Of a DNA stretch of 64,000 bases, positions 53,765 to 64,000 are shown piece after piece (position 1 is the first letter of the stretch; each line of letters opens with the position of its first letter). Source of the DNA: Macrothele yani. Its lineage: Eukaryota; Arthropoda; Arachnida; Araneae; Macrothelidae. The translations under genes were made by a program, and so were the position numbers. Under the pieces are notes generated by a model, which saw nothing but the letters and a program-made list of their open reading frames with translations, searched no databases and was not told the origin of the DNA. The DNA lies in NCBI GenBank assembly GCA_039090855.1, contig CM077034.1:228062701-228126700 (forward strand). Direction: 5' to 3'.

Positions 53765-55807
53765 TCCTGCACCGGTAGATTGAAAGTCAAATTTTTGATG
53801 TTTGAAGTCAACCTTTACAGCGTCATGGTAAAACCAGGAATATACATATATACAACATTTTAACGGAAATTTTATGCTGAATTCAAATATTTTTACAGAA
53901 TGTTATTACCAGTAATAGAAGTGAAGTTTCCAGCAAAAGTACAGCATCTAGTCATGAAAAACAAAACTTAGTGAAATTTGTGAAATTAGTGTACAGTACA
54001 TTATTGAAACTTGCAGGACACTTGAAATTACTTTCCCAACAAGCAAAATACGTTTTAATATTTAATTGGATAACCACAGTTTCTTAGTAACAAAGTGCAC
54101 CTTCTTGACATGGAATTAATGAGTTCCCTAGTTGTCCATTGGTGGTAACACACAGTGCCGTATGACCCTTACAGACTCAATTAAAGTCTTTAATTGCCAT
54201 ATGACCCTTACAGACTCAATTAAAGTCTTTAATTGCCATATGACCCTTACAGACTCAATTAAAGTCTTTAATTGCCATATGACCCTTACAGACTCAATTA
54301 AAGTCTTTAATTGCCATATGACCCTTACAGACTCAATTAAAGTCTTTAATTGCCATATGACCCTTACAGACTCAATTAAAGTCTTTAATTGCCATATGAC
54401 CCTTACAGACTCAATTAAAGTCTTTAATTGCCGTATGACCCTTACAGACTCAATTAAAGTCTTTAATTGCCATATGACCCTTACAGACTCAATTAAAGTC
54501 TTTAATTGCCATATGACCCTTACAGACTCAATTAAAGTCTTTAATTGCCATATGACCCTTACAGACTCAATTAAAGTCTTTAATTGCCATATGACCCTTA
54601 CAGACTCAATTAAAGTCTTTAATTGCCATATGACCCTTACAGACTCAATTAAAGTCTTTAATTGCCATATGACCCTTACAGACTCAATTAAAGTCTTTAA
54701 TTGCCATATGACCCTTACAGACTCAATTAAAGTCTTTAATTGCCATATGACCCTTACAGACTCAATTAAAGTCTTTAATTGCCATATGACCCTTACAGAC
54801 TCAATTAAAGTCTTTAATTGCCATATGACCCTTACAGACTCAATTAAAGTCTTTAATTGCCATATGACCCTTACAGACTCAATTAAAGTCTTTAATTGCC
54901 ATATGACCCTTACAGACTCAATAAAAGTCTTTAATTGCGATATGACTCTTACAGACTCAATTAAAGTCTTTAATTGCCATATGACCCTTACAGACTCAAT
55001 TAAAGTCTTTAATTGCCATATGACCCTTACAGACTCAATTAAAGTCTTTAATTGCCATATGACCCTTACAGACTCAATTAAAGTCTTTAATTGCCATATG
55101 ACCCTTACAGACTCAATAAAAGTCTTTAATTGCGATATGACTCTTACAGACTCAATTAAAGTCTTTAATAGCCATATGACCCTTACAGACTCAATTAAAG
55201 TCTTTAATTGCCATATGACCCTTACAGACTCAATAAAAGTCTTTAATTGCGATATGACTCTTACAGACTCAATTAAAGTCTTTAATTGTCGTATGACCAT
55301 TAAAGACTCAGTTAAGGTCTCTAATTGCCATGCGGCCCTTACAAACTAAATTAAATTAAGTCTTTAATTGAATCTGTAAGAGCCGTATGGCACCGTGATA
55401 TCACCAATGGACAAGTAGAGAGGCTCATTAGTTCCATGTCAAGAAGGTGCACTTTGTTACTAAGTAACCGTTTTTATCCAATTAAATATTAAAACGTACT
55501 TTGCTTGTTGGTAAGTTATTTCAAGTGTCCTGCAAGTTTAAATAATGTACTGTACACTAATTTTACATTAAATGCATTGTACATTAATTTCACAAATTTC
55601 ACTAATTTTTGCTTTTTTATGACTAGACACTGTACTTTTGCTTTTAACTTCACTTCTGTTACTGGTAATAATATTCTGTAAAATATTTGAATTCAGAATA
55701 AAATGCGCTTTAAAATAATGTACAATATGTATTCCTGGCTTTAACATTACGCTGTACAAGTTGACTTCAAACATCAAAAATTGACTTTCGGCCTAAAGGT
55801 GCAGGAT
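53765..55807. mobile_element. Fold-back element: inverted arms around a 39-bp array
   Basis: The left arm 53,765-54,158 and the right arm 55,392-55,807 are inverted copies. The outer ends TCCTGCACC..GAAAGTCAA match, as do CTTGCAGGACACTTGAAAT (54,012 against its complement near 55,530) and AACAAAGTGCACCTTCTTGA (54,092 against its complement near 55,445). The right arm has one extra segment of about 35 bp. The loop is the 39-bp array. No transposase is encoded. Confidence 0.85.
54159..55345. repeat. 39-bp satellite with an internal palindrome, about 30 copies
   Basis: The unit is CATATGACCCTTACAGACTC plus AATTAAAGTCTTTAATTGC. AATTAAAG-T-CTTTAATT is a perfect 8-bp inverted repeat in each unit. 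Copies are almost identical, with a few shared variants (ATAAAAG, GCGATATGACTC) recurring near 54,930, 55,120 and 55,240. At 55,352-55,392 one unit is inverted, marking the fold-back turn. The 13-codon period keeps both strands open, which is not evidence of coding. Confidence 0.95.
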
Positions 55808-55850
55808 TGTAGGAAAAGGTAGGCTCCTGCCTCCTCCTACAGTCTTGCAC
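55797..55850. repeat. Short hairpin at the left edge of the 45-bp array
   Basis: GTGCAGGATTGTAGGA at 55,800 pairs with TCCTACAGTCTTGCAC ending at about 55,850 with two mismatches. It lies exactly between the fold-back element and the array. Confidence 0.7.
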
Positions 55851-58800
55851 CAGAAGGAAACGTTTCGCTTCTACCAGGATTGTAGGAGGATTTCTCAATA
55901 GGAAACGTTTCACTTTGGCCACGATTGTAGGAGGATTTCTCAATAGGAAACGTTTCACTTTGGCCACGATTGTAGGAGGATTTCTCATAGGGAAACCTTT
56001 TACTTTGGCCACGATTGTAGGAGGATTTTTCAATAGGAAACGTTTCACTTTGGCCACGATTGTAGGAGGATTTTTCAATAGGAAACGTTTCACTTTCGCC
56101 ACGATTGTAGGAGGATTTTTCAATAGGAAACGTTTCACTTTCGCCACGATTGTAGGAGGATTTTTCAATAGGAAACGTTTCACTTTGGCCACGATTGTAG
56201 GAGGATTTCTCAATAGGAAACGTTTCCCTTTGGCCACGATTGTAGGAGGATATCTCAAAGGGAAACATTTCACTTTGGCGACGAATGTAGGAGGATTTTT
56301 CAATAGGAAACGTTTCACTTTCGCCACGATTGTAGGAGGATTTCTCAATAGGAAACCTTTCACTTTGGCCACGATTGTAGGAGGATTTTTCAATAGGAAA
56401 CGTTTCACTTTCGCCACGATTGTAGGAGGATTTTTCAATAGGAAACGTTTCACTTTGGCCACGATTGTAGGAGGATTTCTCAATAGGAAACGTTTCACTT
56501 TGGCCACGATTGTAGGAGGATTTCTCAAAGGAAACATTTCACCTTGGCGACGAATGTAGGAGGATTTTTCAATAGGAAACGTTTCACTTTCGCCACGATT
56601 GTAGGAGGATTTTTCAATAGGAAACGTTTCACTTTGGCCACGATTGTAGGAGGATTTCTCAATAGGAAACGTTTCACTTTGGCCACGATTGTAGGAGGAT
56701 TTCTCAAAGGGAAACATTTCACTTTGGCGACGAATGTAGTAGGATTTTTCAATAGGAAACGTTTCACTTTCGCCACGATTGTAGGAGGATTTTTCAATAG
56801 GAAACGTTTCACTTTGGCCACGATTGTAGGAGGATTTCTCAATAGGAAACATTTCACCTTGGCGACGAATGTAGGAGGATTTTTCAATAGGAAACGTTTC
56901 ACTTTCGCCACGATTGTTGGAGGATTTTTCAATAGGAAACGTTTCACTTTCGCCACGATTGTAGGAGGATTTTTCAATAGGAAACGTTTCACTTTGGCCA
57001 CGATTGTAGGAGGATTTCTCAATAGGAAACGTTTCCCTTTGGCCACGATTGTAGGAGGATTTCTCAAAGGGAAACATTTCACTTTGGCGAAGAATGTAGG
57101 AGGATTTTTCAATAGGAAACGTTTCACTTTCGCCACGATTGTAGGAGGATTTCTCATAGGGAAACCTTTCACTTTGGCCACGATTGTAGGAGGATTTTTC
57201 AATAGGAAACGTTTCACTTTCGCCACGATTGTAGGAGGATTTTTCAATAGGAAACGTTTCACTTTGGCCACGATTGTAGGAGGATTTCTCAATAGGAAAC
57301 GTCTCACTTTGGCCACGATTGTAGGAGGATTTCTCAAAGGGAAACATTTCACTTTGGCGACGAATGTAGGAGGATTTTTCAATCGGAAACGTTTCACTTT
57401 CGCCACGATTGTAGGAGGATTTTTCAATAGGAAACGTTTCACTTTCGCCACGATTGTAGGAGGATTTTTCAATAGGAAACGTTTCACTTTGGCCACGATT
57501 GTAGGAGGATTTCTCAATAGGAAACGTTTCACTTTGGCCACGATTGTAGGAGGATTTCTCAAAGGGAAACATTTCACTTTGGCGACGAATGTAGGAGGAT
57601 TTTTCAATAGGAAACGTTTCACTTTGGCCACGATTGTAGGAGGATTTTTCAATAGGAAACGTTTCACTTTGGCCACGATTGTAGGAGGATTTCTCAATAG
57701 GAAACGTTTCACTTTGGCCACGATTGTAGGAGGATTTCTCAAAGGGAAACATTTCACTTTGGCGACGAATGTAGGAGGATTTTTCAATAGGAAACGTTTC
57801 ACTTTCGCCACGATTGTAGGAGGATTTCTCATAGGGAAACCTTTCACTTTGGCCACGATTGTAGGAGGATTTTTCAATAGGAAACGTTTCACTTTCGCCA
57901 CGATTGTAGGAGGATTTTTCAATAGGAAACGTTTCACTTTGGCCACGATTGTAGGAGGATTTCTCAATAGGAAACGTTTCACTTTGGCCACGATTGTAGG
58001 AGGATTTCTCAAAGGGAAACATTTCACTTTGGCGACGAATGTAGGAAGATTTTTCAATAGGAAACGTTTCACTTTCGCCACGATTGTAGGAGGATTTTTC
58101 AATAAGAAACGTTTCACTTTCGCCACGATTGTAGGAGGATTTTTCAATAGGAAACGTTTCACTTTGGCCATGATTGTAGGAGGATTTCTCAATAGGAAAC
58201 GTTTCACTTTGGCCACGATTGTAGGAGGATTTCTCAATAGGAAACGTTTCACTTTGGCCACGATTGTAGGAGGATTTCTCAATAGGCAACACGTTTCACT
58301 TTGGCCACGATTGTAGGAGGATTTTCAATAGGAAAACGTTTCACTTTGGCCACGATTGTAGGAGGATTTCTCAATAGGGAAACGTTTCACTTTGGCCACG
58401 ATTGTAGGAGGCGTTTCACTTTGGCCACAGGATCTCTCAAAGGGAAACGTTTCACTTTGGCCACGATTGTAGGAGGATTTCTCAAAGGGAAACATTTCAC
58501 TTTGGCGACGAATGTAGGAGGATTTTTCAATGGGAAACGTTTCACTTTCGCCACGATTGTAGGAGGATTTTTCAATAGGAAACGTTTCACTTTGGCCACG
58601 ATTGTAGGAGGATTTCTCAATAGGAAACGTTTCACTTTGGCCACGATTGTAGGAGGATTTCTCAAAGGGAAACATTTCACTTTGGCGACGAATGTAGGAG
58701 GATTTTTCAATGGGAAACGTTTCACTTTCGCCCCGATTGTAGGAGGATTTTTCAATAGGAAACGTTTCACTTTGGCCACGATTGTAGGAGGATTTCTCAA

Positions 58801-61800
58801 TAGGAAACGTTTCACTTTGGCCACGATTGTAGGAGGATTTCTCAAAGGGAAACATTTCACTTTGGCGACGAATGTAGGAGGATTTTTCAATAGGAAACGT
58901 TTCACTTTCGCCACGATTGTAGGAGGATTTTTCAATAGGAAACGTTTCACTTTCGCCACGATTGTAGGAGGATTTTTCAATAGGAAACGTTTCACTTTGG
59001 CCACGATTGTAGGAGGATTTCTCAATAGGAAACGTTTCACTTTGGCCACGATTGTAGGAGGATTTCTCAAAGGGAAACATTTCACTTTGGCGACGAATGT
59101 AGGAGGATTTTTCAATAGGAAACGTGTTTCACTTTCGCCACGATTGTAGGAGGATTTTTCAATAGGAAACGTTTCACTTTGGCCACGATTGTAGGAGGAT
59201 TTCTCAATAGGAAACGTTTCACTTTGGCCACGATTGTAGGAGGATTTCTCAAAGGGAAACATTTCCCTTTGGCGACAAATGTAGGAGGATTTTTCAATAG
59301 GAAACGTTTCACTTTCGGCACGATTGTAGGAGGATTTCTCATAGGGAAACCTTTCACTTTGGCCACGATTGTAGGAGGATTTTTTAATAGGAAACGTTTC
59401 ACTTTCGCCACGATTGTAGGAGGATTTTTCAATGGGAAACGTTTCACTTTGGCCACGATTGTAGGAGGATTTCTCAAAGGGAAACATTTCACTTTGGCGA
59501 CGAATATAGGAGGATGTCTCAAAGAAAAGCGTTTCACTTTGGCCACGATTGTAGGATGATTTTTCAAAGGGAATCGTTTCACTTTGGTCACGATTGTAGG
59601 AGGATTTCTCAAAGAGACACCTTTCACTTAAGCCACGATTGTAGGAAAATTTCTCAAAGGGAAACATTTCACTTTGGCGACGAATGTAGGAGGATGTCTC
59701 AAAGAAACGCGTTTCACTTTGGTCATGATTGTAGGAGGATTTCTCATAGGGAAACGTTTCACTTTAACCACGAGTGTAGGAGGATTTCTCAAAGGGAAAC
59801 GTTTCACTTTGGCCACGATTTTAGGAGGATTTTTCAAAACGAATCGTTTCATTTTGGTCACGATTGTAGGAGGATTTCTCAAAGAGACACCTTTCACTTA
59901 AGCCAGGATTGTAGGAAAATTTCTCAATAGGGAGAACAATTCACTTAAGTCACGATTGTAGGAGGATTTTTCAAAAGGAAACGTTTAACTATGGCCACGA
60001 TTATAGGAGGATTTCTCAAAAGGAAACCTTTCACTTTGGCCACAATTATAGGAAGATTTCTCAAAGATAAACGTTTCACGTTGGTCACGATTGTAGGAGG
60101 ATTTCTCAATAGGAAACCTTTCACGTAAGCCACGATTGTAGGAGGATTTTTCAATAGGAAACTTTTCACTTTCGCCACGATTGTAGGAGGATTTTTCAAT
60201 AGGAAACGTTTCACTTTGGCCACGATTGTAGGAGGATTTCTCAATAGGAAACGTTTCACTTTGGCCACGATTGTAGGAGGATTTCTCAAAGGGAAACATT
60301 TCACTTTGGCGACGAATGTAGGAGGATGTTTCAATGGGAAACGTTTCACTTTCGCCACGATTGTAGGAGGATTTTTCAATAGGAAACGTTTCACTTTGGC
60401 CACGATTGTAGGAGGATTTCTCAATAGGAAACGTTTCACTTTGGCCACGATTGTAGGAGGATTTCTCAAAGGGAAACATTTCACTTTGGCGACGAATGTA
60501 GGAGGATTTCTCAATCGGAAACGTTTCACTTTCGCCACGATTGTAGGAGGATTTTTCAATAGGAAACGTTTCACTTTCGCCACGATTGTAGGAGGATTTT
60601 TCAATAGGAAACGTTTCACTTTGGCCACGATTGTAGGAGGATTTCTCAATAGGAAACGTTTCACTTTGGCCACGATTGTAGAAGGATTTCTCAAAGGGAA
60701 ACATTTCACTTTGGCGACGAATGTAGGAGGATTTTTCAATAGGAAACGTTTCACTTTCGCCACGATTGTAGGAGGATTTTTCAATAGGAAACGTTTCACT
60801 TTGGCCACGATTGTAGGAGGATTTCTCAATAGGAAACGTTTCACTTTGGCCACGATTGTAGGAGGATTTCTCAAAGGGAAGCATTTCACTTTGGCGACGA
60901 ATGTAGGAGGATTTTTCAATAGGAAACGTTTCACTTTCGCCACGATTGTAGGAGGATTTCTCATAGGGAAACCTTTCACTTTGGCCACGATTGTAGGAGG
61001 ATTTTTCAATAGGAAACGTTTCACTTTCGCCACGATTGTAGGAGGATTTTTCAATAGGAAACGTTTCACTTTGGCCACGATTGTAGGAGGATTTCTCAAT
61101 AGGAAACGTTTCACTTTGGCCACGATTGTAGGAGGATTTCTCAAAGGGAAAAGCATTTCCCTTTGGCGACAAATTGTAGAAGGATTTTTCAAAAGGAAAC
61201 GTTTCACTTTCGGCACGATTGTAGGAGGATTTCTCATAGGGAAACCTTTCACTTTGGCCACGATTGTAGGAGGATTTTTTAATAGGAAACGTTTCACTTT
61301 CGCCACGATTGTAGGAGGATTTTTCAAATGGGAAACGTTTCACTTTGGCCACGATTGTAGGAGGATTTCTCAAAGGGAAACATTTCACTTTGGCGACGAA
61401 TATAGGAGGATGTCTCAAAGAAAAGCGTTTCACTTTGGCCACGATTGTAGGATGATTTTTCAAAGGGAATCGTTTCACTTTGGTCACGATTGTAGGAGGA
61501 TTTCTCAAAGAGACACCTTTCACTTAAGCCACGATTGTAGGAAAATTTCTCAAAGGAAGCATTTCACTTTGGCGACGAATGTAGGTGGATGTCTCAAAGA
61601 AACGCGTTTCACTTTGGTCACGATTGTAGGAGGATTTCTCATAGGGAAACGTTTCACTTTAACCACGAGTGTAGGAGGATTTCTCATAGGGAAACGTTTC
61701 ACTTTGGCCACGATTGTGTTAGGATTTTTCAAAAGGAATCGTTTCATTTTGGTCACGATTGTAGGAGGATTTCTCATAGAGACACCTTTCACTTAAGCCA

Positions 61801-62175
61801 CGATTGTAGGAAAATTTCTCAAAATGAAACAATTCACTTAAGTCACGATTGTAGGAGGATTTTTCAAAGGGAAACGTTTAACTATGGCCACGATTGTAGG
61901 AGGATTTCTCAAAAGGAAACCTTTCACTTTGGCCACAATTATAGGAAGATTTCTCAAAGAGAAACGTTTCACGTTAGTCACGATTGTAGGAGGATTTCTC
62001 AAAGGGAAACCTTTCACGTAAGCCACGATTGTAGGAGGATTTCTCAAAGAGAAACTTTTCACTTAGGCCACAATTATAGGAGGATTTCTCAAAGTGAATC
62101 GTTTCACTTTGGCTACGATTGTAGGAGGATTTCTCAAAGGGAAACGTTTCATTTTGGCCGCGATTGTAGGAGGAG
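55850..62175. repeat. 45-bp satellite, about 140 copies, with higher-order structure
   Basis: The basic unit is CACGATTGTAGGAGGATTTC / TCAATAGGAAACGTTTCACT / TTGGC (45 bp). At least four variants exist. One of them (AAAGGGAAACATTTCACTTT, with GACGAATGTAG) marks the borders of higher-order blocks of about 4-6 units (180-270 bp). Monomers are most alike in the middle and diverged from 59.5 to 59.9 kb and from 61.4 to 62.1 kb. Those two diverged stretches are copies of each other 1896 bp apart, so the array itself underwent a large tandem duplication. The period of 15 codons leaves several long frames open on both strands. Confidence 0.95.
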
Positions 62176-62961
62176 GCAAGCCGCTGCTTCAACCAGTTAA
62201 CTACCACTTCACGCACCTAATCATCCAGAGTGAAACATTTCCCTTCGAGAAATTTTTTCACAGGTCCAAAGATGTGAAAATCATAGAGCATTAGGTCAGT
62301 ACTATACACAGGATGTTGAGGGACTTCTCAGTGAAAGTGCTGCAACGTCCTTTGTGTAGAAACTGCTGTATACAGCCAGGTGTCATCATTCAGAAGTACA
62401 ATACCTAGTAAAGTTGCCAGGTCTCTTGTTTTCAATATCTTATCGAAGCTTTATTAAAGTTGGACAATGTCATTCGGCTGTGTTGGTTGATCTTTTTGGT
62501 AGCCACTCAAGTAGCAATGGTCCGCGATAGTCAAAGAACTGGGTTAACGTCATCTTGCTTGCGAAAATGGCGTACCGTGATTTTCTCGGCGGTGGAGATG
62601 ATCCGTGTGTCCACTGCATTCTCTGGTGTTTCGACTCTCGCTCTAAATGATGAACCAGTTTTTGTCCCCAGCAATAATGCGTAGCAGGAAATTTTCACCT
62701 TCTTCATGATAGTGGAAATTGTGCTGTAGCAATAACCCCATTCATTGACTCATCCCTTCGTCGGACAGATGTTTCAGTAGCCACCGTGGCGCAGAACTTA
62801 CGATATTCAACATGTGAATGCATGATCGTATTTTCAGTTCCAATGCTCACACCCGCACTGTTCGCCAGTTCTCGGATCGTGATTCTTTGTTTGGCCTTTA
62901 GTGCATCATCCACACTATCTTCAGCGCCCTCTGTGATTTCATGTTGTCCCTGAAACAGCAT
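62176..62961 (-). pseudogene. Mariner transposase remnant, C-terminal end fused to the 45-bp array
   Basis: Minus-strand reading with several frame changes gives AEDSVDDALKAKQRITIREL, ANSAGVSIGTENTI and HSHVEYRKFC (second helix of the DNA-binding region, 62,920-62,780). Next comes a LLRIIAGDKNW segment, corresponding to the TGDESW catalytic motif (about 62,680), and a HPVYSTDLMLYDFHIFGPVK segment with the third catalytic aspartate (about 62,310). The end is a KCFTLDD..VREVVVNWLKQ segment. Immediately after WLKQRLAS the 45-bp repeat starts in frame (SYNRGQ..). Stops and shifts show that it is inactive. The N-terminal first helix is not found. Confidence 0.8.
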
Positions 62962-63048
62962 GACGTTATAGTGGCTAGAAAAGATGGTGTTCCATGTGCT
63001 TCTGCAGACGGGTTCTTGAAATCATAAAATCACAGAGGGCGCTGAAGA
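62918..63048. repeat. 22-bp perfect inverted repeat around the mariner 5' region
   Basis: The 22 bp at 62,918-62,939 (TCTTCAGCGCCCTCTGTG..) are the exact reverse complement of 63,027-63,048 (..CACAGAGGGCGCTGAAGA), with 87 bp between them. The left arm is transposase coding sequence (ITEGAED), so the right arm is a copied fragment. Confidence 0.85.
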
Positions 63049-64000
63049 CAGCTTCGATGCTACTGCTGTAAACTATGCCCGTAGATATATGTACTTCTCG
63101 TTCCGGGCAGTACAGTAATCTTACTAAAATTTTACCAAAGAATCTTTTTTTTTTATCCTGCAGTTATACTAAAAGTTATTAATGTCATGTTTGGATACGC
63201 ATAAGCGTCGTCAACTTCATTCGGAAAACGCATTATCTCGCATTGAATCTATGTGTCAAAAGGCTGATTAGTACAAATACATTACTGGACTCAACTTTTC
63301 TCCGTATTGGGATTTTTGCCTAATCATTGTATTGAATTATGTTCTGATTCTGTTGCCACCCTTTTCCCTATCTACAGGACACAAAATGTTTAATTGGGTA
63401 TCACATGATACTTACTTAGGCCTAATCTTCACATGATGATGTTTACAGAACTTTGGACCAAACAAAACCTCCTAATTTTAATAATTTTAGACAAAATGCG
63501 ATGATATATAAAAGTCTAAAAAAATGGCATATTTAACTAAATAATTACTGAGTGGATGCCAACTTGATTTCGGACAAGCAATTAAAAATTAATTCGATCT
63601 GCCTCGCCTCATCTGTCGGCACGGAAACTAATCACCTTTTGTTTAGAGGACCCGTAACCAGTGTTGCATCTACGTACGAAACACGTTCTCAACGTTACAC
63701 CTATTACTACTCCTTTTCATAACCGATCCAACAGATAAATCGCCTTTTCGATCACTATCCACCAAACACGCCATAGAAATGCATGTTAATGCTTAGAAAT
63801 CATAGCATCGAAACTCGCAGGAGCGCCATCTCCCGGTTTCATGAAAAGAGGGAACTAAAAGTTAAACAGTGAGGTATTAATGAATGGCACACTATCTTGT
63901 CTAGACACTATAACAATGTGGTGCTCCAGATCATGGCTGGTGTCGAGTACTTGTTCGTCCACCACTAAAGAGTTGGCACCGCCACTTTACATTACTGCAT
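63049..64000. other. No identifiable feature
   Basis: AT-rich sequence without recognisable gene, repeat or RNA. The second terminal repeat of the neighbouring mariner was searched for by eye and not found. Confidence 0.4.

Noticed and set aside
54159..55345. CRISPR array
   Set aside because: Units are back to back without variable spacers, and the genome is eukaryotic.
54132..55349. 390-405-codon frames on both strands in the 39-bp array
   Set aside because: The same artefact of a 13-codon period. The sequence is a non-coding palindromic satellite inside a fold-back element.
55767..58316. Very long open frames (over 500 codons) on both strands in the 45-bp array
   Set aside because: The period is 15 codons and each unit lacks stops in several frames, so length carries no coding evidence. 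Both strands are open at once and there is no start or splice context.

Overview
This is eukaryotic, almost certainly invertebrate and probably arthropod DNA. It is AT-rich, dense in satellites and transposons, and carries no bacterial operons, ribosome binding sites or phage genes. The transposon set (Tx1/L1-type LINE, RTE/jockey-type LINE fragments, Tc1, mariner, a FLYWCH+MULE transposase, TTAA-flanked MITEs and tRNA-headed SINEs) fits arthropods, but I cannot name the species.

Only one convincing host coding region is present: a reading frame on the minus strand that stays open for 877 codons and runs off the left edge (2632 to 1). It looks like one large exon of a Ser/Lys-rich, probably nuclear protein, and it ends inside a 75-bp (25-codon) coding repeat. 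A weak second candidate is a promoter-like CCAAT/ATGGCGG region with a short ORF near 50.9-51.1 kb.

Layout. 3-7 kb: SINEs, a LINE reverse-transcriptase remnant and a 277-bp tandem repeat containing a piece of SINE head. 8-11.3 kb: 156-bp satellite. 12-13.6 kb: 21-bp repeat fused in frame to a LINE fragment, then a TTAA MITE. 13.6-38.5 kb: a 3.78-kb unit (A-B-C) in about three tandem copies. The last copy is split at its B/C junction by a 15.76-kb insertion (20,718-36,474) bounded by long, nearly identical inverted repeats. Inside it are a decayed MULE-type transposase, two SINEs and a 6.4-kb LINE with a perfect 9-bp target-site duplication. I read the insertion as a giant Mutator-like element that was later hit by the LINE. 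38.9-42.6 kb: a Tc1-like element whose 5' non-coding segment has been amplified into about 31 copies of a 108-bp satellite. 44.7-49.9 kb: a mariner, TIR to TIR, interrupted by a 39/41-bp array and a second Tc1 whose DDE coding region has itself grown an in-frame minisatellite. 50.9-53.6 kb: promoter-like region, 38-bp array and AT-rich DNA. 53.6-63 kb: a fold-back structure with a 39-bp palindromic array, then about 140 copies of a 45-bp repeat abutting the C-terminal end of a decayed mariner transposase.

The main theme is that tandem arrays repeatedly start at or inside transposons, often with periods divisible by three (21, 39, 42, 45, 75, 108, 120, 156). This produces long, deceptive open frames on both strands. 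Apart from the left-edge exon, the long ORFs here are transposon genes or satellite artefacts.
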